From CAXBBB01 sp963815505 (GTDB taxonomy: Bacteria > Bacteroidota > Rhodothermia > Rhodothermales > BA12), in the NCBI GenBank assembly GCA_963815505.1, contig CAWFGU010000026.1:124001-188000 (forward strand): a stretch of DNA of 64,000 nt, in the 5' to 3' direction. The notes under the pieces are model-generated. The model saw nothing but the letters and a program-made list of their open reading frames with translations, did no database searches and was not told the origin of the DNA. Below are positions 34,260 to 47,681 of this stretch, piece after piece. How positions within the stretch are numbered: the stretch's first letter is position 1; each line of letters opens with the position of its first letter. Made by a program: the position numbers and the translations under genes.

Positions 34260-35306
34260 ATGAGCGCGCCCCTGATCGCCTCGCCTCGCACGTCGGGAGA
34301 CGGCGCTGCCGGAGCCGTGCCGCCGCCGCCGGGTCGCGTGCGGATGTCGGACGTGATGGCTCCCGTCGCGAGCGACCTTGCCGCGTTCGACAGCTATTTC
34401 CGAGATGCGCTGCGCACCGACGTGCGGCTGCTCAACGTAGTGCTGCGCTACGTGCTTCGGCAGAAAGGCAAACGCATCCGTCCGACGCTCGTGTTGCTGG
34501 CCGCTCGCACCATCGGCGAGCCGTCCCAATCGACGTTTCGGGCCGCCGCTCTGGTCGAACTGCTCCACACGGCAACGCTCATCCACGACGACGTGGTCGA
34601 CGAGGCCGACACCCGGCGCGGAGCTTTCTCGATCAACGCGCTGTGGAAAAACAAAGTCGGCGTGCTGCTGGGCGATTACTTCCTGAGTCGTGGCCTGCTT
34701 CTCGCGCTCGACAACCAGGACTACGACGCTTTACACGCGCTCTCCGACGCGGTGCGGCGCATGAGCGAAGGCGAGTTGATGCAACTGGAGAAAGCGCGGC
34801 GGCTCGACATCACCGAAGCCGACTACTTCCGCATCATCTCGGACAAGACGGCGTCGCTCATCTCGACGTGCACGGCTGCCGGGGCGCTGTCGGCGGGCGC
34901 GAGCGAGGACGAAGTCGCTCGGATGAAGGCATTCGGCGAGGCGCTGGGACTAGCGTTCCAGATTCGCGACGACTTGTTCGACTATGGCAGCGAGGACGTA
35001 GGTAAGCCGCTGGGCATCGACGTGCAGGAGCGCAAGATGACGCTCCCGCTGATCTATGCGCTGCGCGAGGCTGACTCGTCCGACGCCCGCAGCATCCGGC
35101 GCATCGTCCGCAAGAAGCGCAAGAGCCGCAAGCAGGTCGACCACGTGATCGACTTCGTACGTGCGGCCGGAGGACTGCGCTATGCTAGCGAGCGGATGCA
35201 CGCCCACGCCGACGAGGCCCGCCGTCTCTTGCTCACGTTTGAACCCGGTGAGGCGCGGCGTGCGTTGGAATCGCTCGTCACGTACACCGTTCAGCGCAAC
35301 ATCTAG
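34260..35306 (+). CDS. Polyprenyl diphosphate synthase (trans-prenyltransferase)
   Basis: 348 residues. The first aspartate-rich motif is LIHDDVVDEADTRR (Asp110, Asp111, Asp114) and the second is QIRDDLFDYGSED (Asp237, Asp238, Asp241). The GKRIRPTLVLL motif at 70-80 binds isopentenyl diphosphate. About 25 extra proline/glycine-rich residues precede the usual start; the Met29 context (RMSDVMAPVASDL) is an alternative start. The length and sequence fit long-chain (octaprenyl/solanesyl type) synthases that make the quinone side chain. It ends 1 bp before the next gene, so the pair is an operon. Confidence 0.85.
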   Translation: MSAPLIASPRTSGDGAAGAVPPPPGRVRMSDVMAPVASDLAAFDSYFRDALRTDVRLLNVVLRYVLRQKGKRIRPTLVLLAARTIGEPSQSTFRAAALVELLHTATLIHDDVVDEADTRRGAFSINALWKNKVGVLLGDYFLSRGLLLALDNQDYDALHALSDAVRRMSEGELMQLEKARRLDITEADYFRIISDKTASLISTCTAAGALSAGASEDEVARMKAFGEALGLAFQIRDDLFDYGSEDVGKPLGIDVQERKMTLPLIYALREADSSDARSIRRIVRKKRKSRKQVDHVIDFVRAAGGLRYASERMHAHADEARRLLLTFEPGEARRALESLVTYTVQRNI

Positions 35307-35307
35307 G

Positions 35308-36048
35308 ATGCTCACCCTCCTCGGCACCGGCGCCGCCTTCACCGACCCGCACCGTACTACCACCATGCTCGCGTTCTCGGACGCTGGCTCGTCGATCGTC
35401 GTAGACTGTGGAGGCGATGTCATCCAGCGGATGCAGATGGCCGAGATCGACGTGCGGACGCTCGACGCTCTCATCTTGACGCACGAACATCCGGACCACG
35501 TGGGCGGCTTCCCGCTTTTCATGGAGAAGGTCTGGCTAGCCGGGCGAGAGGCACCCGTCGCCGTCTACGGCATCGCGTCGGCGCTGAGTCAGGCGCAGCG
35601 CTGCTTCGATACCTTCGACACGTCGCGCTGGCACGATATGCCTTCGATCGAGTGGCACGAAGTCGCCCTCCGCGAAGACGCCCCGCTCGTCGAAACCGAC
35701 GTTTGGTCGATCACGGCGACGCCCGGCTTTCACAGCGTTCCTTGCATCGGTATGCGTGCGGTCCACAAGCCGAGTGGAGGCGTTTGCGCCTACTCGTGCG
35801 ACACTCGGCCAACCGACGCCATCGCCCGAATGTCACGCCACGCCGATCTGCTCGTCCACGAGGCGACCGGCGAGGGCTTCGGCCACTCGAGCGCTGTCCA
35901 GGCCGCTCAGGTCGCAGCGCAGGCCGAAGCCAGCCGGTTGGTGCTCGTCCATCTTCCGCCCGGCCCCCACGAGGACCGCCTCGCCCAAGCTCGCGAGACA
36001 TTTCCGGACACCGAAATCGGCGAGGAGCTGCACGTCCACTCGTTCTGA
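35308..36048 (+). CDS. Metallo-beta-lactamase fold hydrolase, RNase Z-like
   Basis: 246 residues from the ATG at 35308. The metal site motif THEHPDHVGG (His59, His61, Asp63, His64) is intact, with later ligands in GFHSVP, YSCDTRPTD and LVLVHLPPG. The fold and the LLGTGAAFTDPHRTTTM start resemble RNase Z/ElaC-like and phosphodiesterase-type family members. RNase Z would trim tRNA 3' ends, but the exosite arm is not evident, so another phosphoesterase role is possible. It is co-directional with the prenyl synthase, 1 bp apart. Confidence 0.75.
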   Translation: MLTLLGTGAAFTDPHRTTTMLAFSDAGSSIVVDCGGDVIQRMQMAEIDVRTLDALILTHEHPDHVGGFPLFMEKVWLAGREAPVAVYGIASALSQAQRCFDTFDTSRWHDMPSIEWHEVALREDAPLVETDVWSITATPGFHSVPCIGMRAVHKPSGGVCAYSCDTRPTDAIARMSRHADLLVHEATGEGFGHSSAVQAAQVAAQAEASRLVLVHLPPGPHEDRLAQARETFPDTEIGEELHVHSF

Positions 36049-36331
36049 CTCTCGTTCGCAGGACGGCAGCGCCCGGTTTTGACACTCCGTCCCTTCCGCG
36101 TGCGCCGGGACAGGCTCCGCCGAAACACACAACGGCCGCATCGCTGACGTAGCGTTCGAAGTCGTGAATCAGTCGCGTATCCCTGCCTTCGCAGCGGCGA
36201 CAGGCCAGAACAGTGCGCGTACGCCAGAAGCCAACGTCTCCGGGATGGGTGCCGCGGTCACGCGGACGGCCGAACGCGCCAAGACAACGCAATCCCTGGC
36301 CGCCGGCCAAGTGATCCGGCCTGTGCAATCG
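36049..36331. other. 283-bp intergenic region between convergent genes
   Basis: This lies between the RNase Z-like gene and the leftward PAS kinase. Both strands have open frames here, but none has a plausible start and a recognisable protein. I see no clear terminator or repeat. Confidence 0.4.
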
Positions 36332-39092
<2,761 letters not shown>

Positions 39093-39194
39093 GGAGACGA
39101 AACGAGGCTGGGAGTGGGGAAACCCGAATATGGGTCCCAGGGACAGCGAAAAGAAACCGGAAATACTCCCCGACGGGCAAGCGTTGACGGAGTG

Positions 39195-39830
39195 TTACGC
39201 CCCTCCGCCCTGCCGCGCGCCGCCGGGCACCAACCGCCGGTAGAGGGCGCGCACGTCGGCGTCAAATGCCGTCCCCTCGCCGTCGTTGACGAGAACGTAG
39301 TCGGATCTGGCACGGCGCTCGTCGTCGGGCATCTGGCGGGCGATGCGGGCCTCGACGGCGGCACGATCCACACCATCGCGTGCTATAGTGCGGGCGATTC
39401 GGATCTCGATGGGCGCATCGACGACGAGCGTGGCGTCCAGTCCCACGTCGCCTCCGGTTTCGAACAGGATGGCGGCTTCTTTGACGAACATGGGGGCAGT
39501 CGACTGCGCAGCGCGCGCCGAGAACGCAGCGCGGACGCGCGGATGGACGATCGCGTTCAGCCGTGCGAGCGCCTCCGGGTCGGCGAACACGTGCGCACCC
39601 AACCGGGCGCGGTCGAGCGAGCCGTCCATCCGGTACGTGTCGGCTCCGAACGCAGCGATCACGTCGGCACGGGCGTCGGTGGCGAGCAGCAACTGCTTGG
39701 CCTCGTCGTCGGCGTAAAAGACGTCGGCACCGCACGCTTCCAGAATGCGGCACGCGCGCGACTTGCCCGCCCCAATGCCACCGGTGACGCCGAGGAGAAA
39801 AGGCCGCGCGCGCGAGTGAAGTTGAGGCAT
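39195..39830 (-). CDS. coaE: Dephospho-CoA kinase
   Basis: 211 residues from the ATG at 39830 (MPQLHSRARP). The P-loop GVTGGIGAGKS is at 14-24, the DVFYADDEAKQLL motif follows, and the lid region IVHPRVRAAF and LLFETGG-type (AAILFETGGDVGLDATLVVD) segment match the family. It phosphorylates dephospho-CoA in the last step of CoA synthesis. It is divergent from the LD-carboxypeptidase across 88 bp. A longer frame upstream exists but lacks family similarity. Confidence 0.92.
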   Translation of the reverse strand: MPQLHSRARPFLLGVTGGIGAGKSRACRILEACGADVFYADDEAKQLLLATDARADVIAAFGADTYRMDGSLDRARLGAHVFADPEALARLNAIVHPRVRAAFSARAAQSTAPMFVKEAAILFETGGDVGLDATLVVDAPIEIRIARTIARDGVDRAAVEARIARQMPDDERRARSDYVLVNDGEGTAFDADVRALYRRLVPGGARQGGGA

Positions 39831-39918
39831 CGGAGGTAGAGCGAAAGCTGTCAAACTACTACGGCTCGCCTCATCGATTCGTAGTTTTACCCTTCCCCAT
39901 CGCCTCACTTCGCCCGCC

Positions 39919-40857
39919 GTGCCTCTCTCCCGCTCACTCGTCTCCGGTAGCCGCATCCGCGTGCTCGCTCCGGCCAGCGCAGCCTTCGACCCAGGCGCCA
40001 TCGAGCGCGGAGTGGCCGCCCTGCGCGAGCGCGGATTCGACGTGATTCCACCTCCCCGCCGTGAACGGTACGGCCACCTGAGCGCGACCGATGCGGGCCG
40101 ACTCGCCGACTTGAACGATGCCCTGCGCGATCCCGATACATCGGCCATCGTCTGCGTGCGCGGCGGCTATGGCACGCTCCGATTGCTTCCGGGCGTCGAC
40201 TACGACGCAGCGCGCGCCAACCGCGCGCTCGTCGTCGGCTACTCCGACATCACGGCCCTCCAGCTCGCCCTGCTCACGCACGCCGACCTGCCCAGCCTGT
40301 CTGGACCAATGGTGGCGGTCGAGTGGGGCGACATCGATGCTGAGAGCGAAACGCTATTCTGGGACTTGGCACGCGGCGGAATGTCCAGCGACTTGCTCGG
40401 TCCGGGCGGCCAGCGGCTGCAACCGATGCGAGCGGGGTCGGCCGAGGGCACACTGATCGGCGGCAACTTGGCGCTGATCACCCGGCTGATCGGCACACCG
40501 TACCTGCCCGACTTGGACGGCGCAATCCTGTTCTTCGAGGAAGTCGGAGAATCGCCCTACCGCATCGACGGTATGCTGGCGCAGCTGGCGCTGTCGGGCG
40601 CGCTCAGCCGCATCGGCGGACTCGTCATCGGCCAGATCACAGAGGCCGACCCGCAGCCGGGCCGCCCGTCGCTGACGATCGAGCAGGTGCTGACCGATCA
40701 TCTGGCCCACCTCGACATTCCCATTGCGAGCGGTCTAGTGTACGGACACATCGGAATCAAAAACACGATGCCGATCGGCGCTCGCGCACGCCTCGAGGTG
40801 ACGGACGATGCGGCGCGCCTGGCCATCCTCGAGCCTGTCACCGAGCCCACATCGTGA
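39919..40857 (+). CDS. ldcA: LD-carboxypeptidase (peptidase S66 family)
   Basis: 312 residues from a GTG at 39919. The catalytic serine is Ser109 in VVGYSD, the glutamate is in FFEEVGESPYRIDG (207/208) and the histidine is His277 in YGHIGI, the S66 triad. VRGGYGTLRLLPGVDYD matches the family loop. It cleaves the LD bond of muropeptides during cell-wall recycling and is usually cytoplasmic; no signal peptide is seen. The stop overlaps the GTG start of purN. Confidence 0.88.
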   Translation: MPLSRSLVSGSRIRVLAPASAAFDPGAIERGVAALRERGFDVIPPPRRERYGHLSATDAGRLADLNDALRDPDTSAIVCVRGGYGTLRLLPGVDYDAARANRALVVGYSDITALQLALLTHADLPSLSGPMVAVEWGDIDAESETLFWDLARGGMSSDLLGPGGQRLQPMRAGSAEGTLIGGNLALITRLIGTPYLPDLDGAILFFEEVGESPYRIDGMLAQLALSGALSRIGGLVIGQITEADPQPGRPSLTIEQVLTDHLAHLDIPIASGLVYGHIGIKNTMPIGARARLEVTDDAARLAILEPVTEPTS

Positions 40858-41471
40858 TTCGCTTCGCCACGTTCGCGTCAGGCGGAGGAAGCAACTTCGG
40901 GGCCCTCCTCGCCGCCGTCGCCGACGGTTCGCTGAACGCCGTACCGTGCCTCCTCATCGCCGACCGGCAAGGGACGGGAGCCGCCGACCGTGCCCAGGAC
41001 GCGGGCGTTCCCATCGCCATAGTGCCGCCTTCGGACTTCGCAGGCGAATCGGCCTACGCCGACGCTGTACTCGACGTGCTGCACCGGGCTGAGGCTGACC
41101 TAATCGTCCTCGCAGGCTTCCTCAAAAAGATTCCCGCTGCGGTCATCCGTGCCTACCCGGATCGCATCCTCAATGTCCATCCATCGCTGCTCCCCAAACA
41201 CGGCGGCAAGGGGCTGTACGGAAGACGCGTTCACCAATCCGTCCTCGACGCGGGCGATGCCGAGAGCGGCGCGACGGTTCACCTGGTCGACGCGGACTAC
41301 GACACCGGTCCCATCGTCGCACAGCGGTCGGTCACCGTACTGCCCGACGACACGCCCGAGTCGCTCGCCGCGCGCGTACTGGCGGCCGAGCATCGGCTTC
41401 TGCCGCACGTAGTCGGGTTGTTCGCGCAGAATCGAGTCCACGTCGACGGGCGTGTGGTTACGGTCGACTGA
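40854..41471 (+). CDS. purN: Phosphoribosylglycinamide formyltransferase
   Basis: 205 residues from a GTG overlapping the ldcA stop. The start FATFASGGGSNFGALL matches PurN, and the catalytic segment ILNVHPSLLPKHGGKGLYG with the later DADYDTGPI holds the Asn-His-Asp set. It transfers formyl from 10-formyl-THF to GAR in purine synthesis. purH follows 105 bp downstream, so the two purine genes form a functional pair with ldcA upstream. Confidence 0.92.
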   Translation: MIRFATFASGGGSNFGALLAAVADGSLNAVPCLLIADRQGTGAADRAQDAGVPIAIVPPSDFAGESAYADAVLDVLHRAEADLIVLAGFLKKIPAAVIRAYPDRILNVHPSLLPKHGGKGLYGRRVHQSVLDAGDAESGATVHLVDADYDTGPIVAQRSVTVLPDDTPESLAARVLAAEHRLLPHVVGLFAQNRVHVDGRVVTVD

Positions 41472-41576
41472 CCTGAGTTCAACGAGCGCAACCGAGCGAT
41501 CCCTGCTCTTCGCTCGGGCTTCCGAGACGGCGGGGGCCCGGCTTCGTAGCATGATGCCTCACCCGCCTGAACTTCG

Positions 41577-43169
41577 ATGCTCCACACCGCCGCCGACCTC
41601 CCTGCCCCGCCCGACCTCGCTCCCATTCGCCGCGCACTGCTGAGCGTATCGGACAAGACCGGACTGGTACCGTTCGCCCAGCGGCTCGCCGCGCATGGCG
41701 TCGAGTTGGTGTCGACCGGCGGGACGGCCCGCGCGCTTCGCGACGCTGGACTCCAAGTGGTCGACGCGAGCGAAGTGACCGGCTTCCCCGAAATCCTCGA
41801 CGGGCGCGTCAAGACGCTGCACCCAGCCGTGCATGGCGCAATACTCGCCCGGCGTACGTCGGACGCGGACGAGGCGACCCTGGCCGAGCACGGCATCACG
41901 CCCATCGACTTGGTCGTCGTGAACCTCTACCCGTTCGGACAGGCCATCGCTGATCCGAGCGTCACCGATGCGACGGCTGCCGAGAACATCGACATCGGCG
42001 GGCCGACGATGGTGCGCGCTGCCGCCAAGAACTGGGCCTTCGTCGGAGTCGCCGTGGATCCATCGCGCTACGACGCTATCGCCGACGCGTTGGACGCTAA
42101 CGATGGCGCGCTTGGGATGGCGATGCGGCGCGAGTTGGCTGGGGAGGCGTTCGAGCACACCGCAGCCTACGACGCGGCGATATCGGCCTACTTCGCCCAT
42201 TCAACCCAGTCCGGCGAGCGCTTCGACCTCCCCGACCTCGACGCGTTGCCGCGCGAAGAACTGCGCTACGGCGAGAACCCCCACCAGCGCGCCGTTCTGC
42301 TGCGGACGAGCGACGCCTTTCGCACGCTCCACGGAAAGGCGCTCAGCTACAACAACCTACTCGATTTGTCTGCGGCCGTCGGCGTGATCGGCGCGTTTCG
42401 CAAGGCCGATCCGACCGTCGCCATTCTCAAGCACACCAACCCGTGCGGAGTCGCCACGCGCATGTCATTGGAGGCTGCCTACGACGCCGCATTCGCGACC
42501 GACCGCCAGTCGCCGTTCGGCGGAATCGTCGTCGTCAACCGCGCGCTGACGATGGAGGCGGCGCAGAAGATCGACGGCGTGTTCACCGAACTGGTGATCG
42601 CGCCCGGCTACCAGGAGGGTGTGCTCGACTTCCTGATGGAAAAGCAGAATCGCCGCCTGATCGAGATGACGCAGTGGGCGGACGAGGCGCAGGCACTCGA
42701 CCTGCGCAGCGTGGCAGGCGGCGTGCTGGTACAAGACGCCGATCCGGTTCTGCCTTCTGCGGACCAGCTGAGGTCGGAGTGGAGCGTCGCGAGCAAGCGG
42801 CAGCCGACCGAGGCCGAGTGGGCCGACCTCGACTTCGCGTGGCGCGTCGCTAAGCACGTCAAGAGCAACACCATCGTCTACGCCCGCGACCTCGCCACGA
42901 TGGGCATCGGTGCCGGGCAGATGTCGCGCATCGACAGCGCCGAGATCGCGGCCAGCAAGGCGTCCAAGTCGGGCCTCGACCTGACGGGAGCCGTCGTCGC
43001 CTCGGACGCCTTCTTTCCCTTCGCCGATGGGCTGCTCGCTGCCGCTGGAGAAGGCATCCGCGCCGTCGTCCAGCCCGGCGGCTCGATCCGCGACGAGGAA
43101 GTCATCGCAGCCGCCGACGCCCACGACTTGGCGATGGTGTTTACCGGCAAGCGGCACTTCCGCCATTAA
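41577..43169 (+). CDS. purH: Bifunctional AICAR transformylase / IMP cyclohydrolase
   Basis: 530 residues, the normal length. The N-terminal cyclohydrolase part has ALLSVSDKTGLVPFAQRL and the LVSTGGTARALRDAG motif; the C-terminal transformylase part has ILKHTNPCGVA with the catalytic lysine-histidine pair and ends with DLAMVFTGKRHFRH. It performs the last two steps of IMP synthesis. It is uninterrupted, which shows that frame breaks in the window are not uniform. Confidence 0.95.
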   Translation: MLHTAADLPAPPDLAPIRRALLSVSDKTGLVPFAQRLAAHGVELVSTGGTARALRDAGLQVVDASEVTGFPEILDGRVKTLHPAVHGAILARRTSDADEATLAEHGITPIDLVVVNLYPFGQAIADPSVTDATAAENIDIGGPTMVRAAAKNWAFVGVAVDPSRYDAIADALDANDGALGMAMRRELAGEAFEHTAAYDAAISAYFAHSTQSGERFDLPDLDALPREELRYGENPHQRAVLLRTSDAFRTLHGKALSYNNLLDLSAAVGVIGAFRKADPTVAILKHTNPCGVATRMSLEAAYDAAFATDRQSPFGGIVVVNRALTMEAAQKIDGVFTELVIAPGYQEGVLDFLMEKQNRRLIEMTQWADEAQALDLRSVAGGVLVQDADPVLPSADQLRSEWSVASKRQPTEAEWADLDFAWRVAKHVKSNTIVYARDLATMGIGAGQMSRIDSAEIAASKASKSGLDLTGAVVASDAFFPFADGLLAAAGEGIRAVVQPGGSIRDEEVIAAADAHDLAMVFTGKRHFRH

Positions 43170-43331
43170 TCTGCGGACCGAGGTGCTACACATGTAAAGC
43201 ACACGGCATGAGCGGCGGAGCATTGCCGCCTGTCGACACGTTACTTCCGTAGCTTTCGAGCCTGCGCGTACACGTCTCTCGGCGCGCCTTTTTCCGACTC
43301 TGCCGCGGCCCCGCCGCTTTTCTCTATATCC
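43170..43331. promoter_or_regulatory. mreB upstream region
   Basis: 162 bp between purH and mreB. It contains TAGCTTTC near 43251, close to the Bacteroidota -7 box, and a pyrimidine-rich leader just before the ATG. No clear terminator for purH is seen. Confidence 0.35.
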
Positions 43332-44342
<1,011 letters not shown>

Positions 44343-44372
44343 GCCGACCTCGCCTCGCCGGCTAGGCGCCTG

Positions 44373-44406
44373 AGCCTGACGGATCGCCTAGATTCGTCAG
44401 GCTTTT
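44373..44406 (+). terminator. Intrinsic terminator after mreB
   Basis: Stem AGCCTGACG (44373-44381) with CGTCAGGCT (44395-44403), extended inward by near-complementary GATC/GATT, followed by TTTT. A second smaller hairpin (ACCCGA/TCGGGT, 44438-44453) with a T-run lies downstream. Confidence 0.75.
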
Positions 44407-44574
44407 ACCCTTCGAACGCCGTCGTGCATCAGAGTCCACCCGAGACATCGGGTCGCTTTTTCCAGTGCTGAGAAGAGAGATAGACATGCACTGAATCGCA
44501 CGATCTGGACGCCCCGGTAACGGTTCCTCTGGGCGCCGGTGCGTAGGTTACCGATTCCGCCCTTCTGCCTGCCC

Positions 44575-45402
44575 ATGAATCCGAGCCTTTGGTACCGTCT
44601 GCGCGACTGGATCGTCCTCGCCGCCTGCCTTCTCCTCTCGCTCGGCGTGCTGTTCGAGCAAAACCAACCGGCCGTGGTGGGGTTGCGGCAGGTGTCGCTC
44701 CAACTCACGTCAGGCTTCGAGTCTTCGTTCGGATGGATCGGGCGCTACCTGACGGCCCTCGACGAGAACGACCGGCTGCGCGAAGAAAACGTCCGCATGG
44801 CGAGCGATCTGAGCCGGACGCGTGGATCGGCCCAGGAAGCGTCCCGCCTGCGCGATCAGCTGGCGTTCGTCGACACGACCGAGTATAGTTTGCTACCGGT
44901 CCGCGTGGTGAGCAAAGGATCGGGCGATCAGCTCAACTACTTCACCATCGACGCTGGGGCGGGCGACAGCATCAAGGTCGGGATGCCGGTCGTCGACGAG
45001 CGCGGCGTCTTGGGATCGGTCGTGCTCACGAGCGAGGGATACTCGCGAGTGATGCCCTACCTCAACACCAACTTCCGCGCGTCGGCGCGCGTGCTGCCGA
45101 TCGATGCCGAGGGCGTGGTGACGTGGGGCGGTAACCGGACCGACCGGCTCGCGCTCAACTTTATCTCACGCACCGAACCGATCGATACGGGAATGGTCGT
45201 CGTCACCTCGCCTTCGAGCGGGACGTTTCCGCCGGGCTTCGTGTTTGGCAAGGTATCGTCGGTCGAAGCGTCGTCTGGGCAGATCAACCTGGAAGTGGGC
45301 ATCAAACCGTCGGCTCGGTTGGATCAAGCGCGCTACGCCTACGTTGTGCTCTACCTGCCCGACCCGGATCGTCTCGCGATAGATGACGAGGAAATCGAAT
45401 AG
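44575..45402 (+). CDS. mreC: Rod shape-determining protein MreC
   Basis: 275 residues from the ATG at 44575. One membrane helix (about 13-30, IVLAACLLLSLGVLFEQ) is followed by a coiled coil (ALDENDRLREENVRM) and the beta-rich periplasmic MreC domain (VKVGMPVVDERG-like IKVGMPVVDERGVLG, GTFPPGFVFGKVSSVEAS). It links MreB to the periplasmic elongation machinery. mreD, the usual next gene, is absent. Confidence 0.92.
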   Translation: MNPSLWYRLRDWIVLAACLLLSLGVLFEQNQPAVVGLRQVSLQLTSGFESSFGWIGRYLTALDENDRLREENVRMASDLSRTRGSAQEASRLRDQLAFVDTTEYSLLPVRVVSKGSGDQLNYFTIDAGAGDSIKVGMPVVDERGVLGSVVLTSEGYSRVMPYLNTNFRASARVLPIDAEGVVTWGGNRTDRLALNFISRTEPIDTGMVVVTSPSSGTFPPGFVFGKVSSVEASSGQINLEVGIKPSARLDQARYAYVVLYLPDPDRLAIDDEEIE

Positions 45403-45426
45403 TTATCACCTCGGGCGGTCTACGCT

Positions 45427-45434
45427 TAATTTTG
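45427..45434 (+). promoter_or_regulatory. Bacteroidota-type -7 box near the dacB start
   Basis: TAATTTTG fits TAnnTTTG exactly and lies 9 bp before the GTG at 45443. If used, the dacB message would be almost leaderless and would start at 45443, not at the earlier in-frame ATG at 45383. No clear -33 TTTG is at the right distance, so support is modest. Confidence 0.35.
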
Positions 45435-45442
45435 TCTCGCCT

Positions 45443-46951
45443 GTGATCGTTCGTCGCGCCGCCGCGCTGCTTTTGTTTTGTATCGTCGCCGCAGCACCAG
45501 CGCACGGGCAGACGGATTCGGTTGCGACCCGCCTCGACCTGCTGTTCGACGGCCCCGACTTCGCCAATGCGTTCTGGGGCGCGCTGGTCGTCGACGCCAC
45601 TACGGGCGACACGCTCTACGCACGCAACGCGGCCAAGAGTTTTGTACCGGCCAGTAACGCCAAACTCTACACGACGACGGCGGCACTCGACGTTTTCCCG
45701 CCCGACACGCGGCTGGACACGCGGCTCTACGCACGCGGCACGATATCGAACGGCAGACTCGATGGCGACCTGATCGTCCGAGGCGGCGGCGATCCGTCCA
45801 TCGGTCCCCGCTTTGCCGACGGTAGCTACACCCAGACGTTCGACGAGTGGGCGCGAGCGCTCAAAAGCGCAGGGATTACGCTCGTAACTGGCAGCATCAT
45901 CGGAGACGACGACCTGTTCGACGACGAATGGCTGGGCGATGGCTGGACGTACGACGATGGCACCTACTACTACGCCGCCCAAATCGGCGCGCTGACGTAC
46001 AACGACAATACGATCGACGCGCGCATTCGAGGCAACCGGCAAGGTCAGCCCGCTACCGTGACGTGGGAGCCGAACAACACGACGTATGTCCAAATGGTCA
46101 ACGAGACCGTGACTACCGGACAGGGGACGGGCATCGACGAGGGCTACGAGCGGCTGCGGGGTACCAACCGCATTCTGATCACGACCCAAGTGGCGCAGGG
46201 CGCGACCGAAACCGAAGCGCTGACGGTCGAAAACCCGACGACCTACTTCGCGCACGTGCTTGGCGAGACGCTCAGAGACAACGGCATCCGCGTATGGGGC
46301 GCCCCGGTCGACATTGATGACCTGCCGGACGATCGGAAGCCGCGCTACGACCGATCCCGCCTGATCGCGACGCACCAATCGCCGCCGATGGATTCGCTCG
46401 TGTCCGTCGTCAACAAGCGCTCGCAGAACCTCTACGCCGAAACGCTGCTGCGGCTCGTCGGCACGACGTACACGCCGCCGCCCGGCACGGACGAGGACGA
46501 CGCACTCGATGTAGGATCGGCGAGCGCGGGCGCCTGGGTCGCGCGGCACGGCACGTGGGCCCGCGCCGGGGTCGACACGGCCAACGTGCGGCTCCGCGAC
46601 GGAAGTGGCCTGTCACGCTACACCGTGATCACGCCCGGCATGACGGTCGCCCTGCTGCGCTACGCCCACACGCACCCGAGCAGCGAGTATCGCCGCGCGT
46701 TTTACGACTCGCTCCCCATCGGAGGCGTAGACGGCACGCTGAGGGGCCGATTTCGTGGTGAGCCTGCCGAGGGCAACGTCAGAGCCAAGACCGGCACACT
46801 CGGCGGCGCATCGTCGCTTGCGGGCTACGTCACGACGTTGGGTGGGCGCCGGCTGGCCTTCTCCCTGATGTGCAACCACTATACCGTCTCGACGCGGTCC
46901 GTCCGCGACGCGCAGGACGCCGCCGTGAACCAACTCGCCCAACTTCGCTAA
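45443..46951 (+). CDS. dacB: D-alanyl-D-alanine carboxypeptidase/endopeptidase (PBP4, S13 family)
   Basis: 502 residues from the GTG at 45443, which places a signal peptide at the N-terminus (VRRAAALLLFCIVAAAPAHG); the ATG at 45383 adds 20 residues and overlaps mreC. Penicillin-binding motifs: SxxK in VPASNAKLYT, the SxN-equivalent in RDGSGLSRYT, and KTG in VRAKTGTLGG. It trims peptidoglycan cross-links and stem peptides in the periplasm. Location beside mreBC suggests a role in elongation. Confidence 0.9.
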   Translation: MIVRRAAALLLFCIVAAAPAHGQTDSVATRLDLLFDGPDFANAFWGALVVDATTGDTLYARNAAKSFVPASNAKLYTTTAALDVFPPDTRLDTRLYARGTISNGRLDGDLIVRGGGDPSIGPRFADGSYTQTFDEWARALKSAGITLVTGSIIGDDDLFDDEWLGDGWTYDDGTYYYAAQIGALTYNDNTIDARIRGNRQGQPATVTWEPNNTTYVQMVNETVTTGQGTGIDEGYERLRGTNRILITTQVAQGATETEALTVENPTTYFAHVLGETLRDNGIRVWGAPVDIDDLPDDRKPRYDRSRLIATHQSPPMDSLVSVVNKRSQNLYAETLLRLVGTTYTPPPGTDEDDALDVGSASAGAWVARHGTWARAGVDTANVRLRDGSGLSRYTVITPGMTVALLRYAHTHPSSEYRRAFYDSLPIGGVDGTLRGRFRGEPAEGNVRAKTGTLGGASSLAGYVTTLGGRRLAFSLMCNHYTVSTRSVRDAQDAAVNQLAQLR

Positions 46952-46976
46952 TCCCGACACCGACACAGATTTGAGT

Positions 46977-47525
46977 ATGCAGATTCGCAGCACGACCGTT
47001 CTGGGCGTGCGCCGCAACGGAAAAGTCGCCCTAGGCTCGGATGGGCAGGCGACGATGGGCAACACGGTCATGAAGCACAAGGCGCGCAAGGTGCGGCGCC
47101 TGGCGAACGGCAAGATCCTGGCGGGTTTCGCCGGAGCGACGGCTGACGCGTTCACCCTGTTCGAGCGCTTCGAGGAGAAACTGCAGCAGTACAACGGCGA
47201 CGTGACGCGCGGCGCCGTCGAACTGGCCAAACTGTGGCGGACCGACCGCTACCTACGCAAACTCGAAGCTCTGCTCGCCGTCGCCTCGGCCGACCGCCTG
47301 CTGCTCATCTCGGGGACCGGCGACGTGATCGAACCCGACGACGACATTCTCGCCATCGGATCGGGTGGTCCCTACGCTCTGGCCGCCGCGCGCGGCCTGA
47401 TCGAAGGCGGCTCGGATCTGTCGGCGCGCGACATCGTCCAAAAGGGGCTGACGATCGCAGGCGACATCTGCATCTACACGAATCAGAACCTGACGATTCT
47501 CGACCTGGACGATCAAGCGACGTGA
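46977..47525 (+). CDS. hslV: ATP-dependent protease HslV, peptidase subunit
   Basis: 182 residues from the ATG at 46977; a TTG two codons earlier is possible. The mature N-terminus should be Thr6 of MQIRSTTVLGVRRNGKVALG, the catalytic threonine after removal of five residues. GDGQATMGNTVMK-type (SDGQATMGNTVMKHKARKVR) and IGSGGPYALAAAR motifs are intact. It forms the double-hexamer protease core with HslU. An unrelated gene separates it from hslU. Confidence 0.94.
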   Translation: MQIRSTTVLGVRRNGKVALGSDGQATMGNTVMKHKARKVRRLANGKILAGFAGATADAFTLFERFEEKLQQYNGDVTRGAVELAKLWRTDRYLRKLEALLAVASADRLLLISGTGDVIEPDDDILAIGSGGPYALAAARGLIEGGSDLSARDIVQKGLTIAGDICIYTNQNLTILDLDDQAT

Positions 47526-47681
47526 GCCGCTGTCCGATGGCTTGCCTCTTCTCCCACGCAGAGGCAGACGTTCCGCTCGCACTTCCACCACACCGACGCG
47601 CCGCCGCATGATTTCCCACCGGGGCGTCGCGTCACCCATCCCACCACACGGGGGCTATCGTTTTGCCCCCCCTCTGCACTC

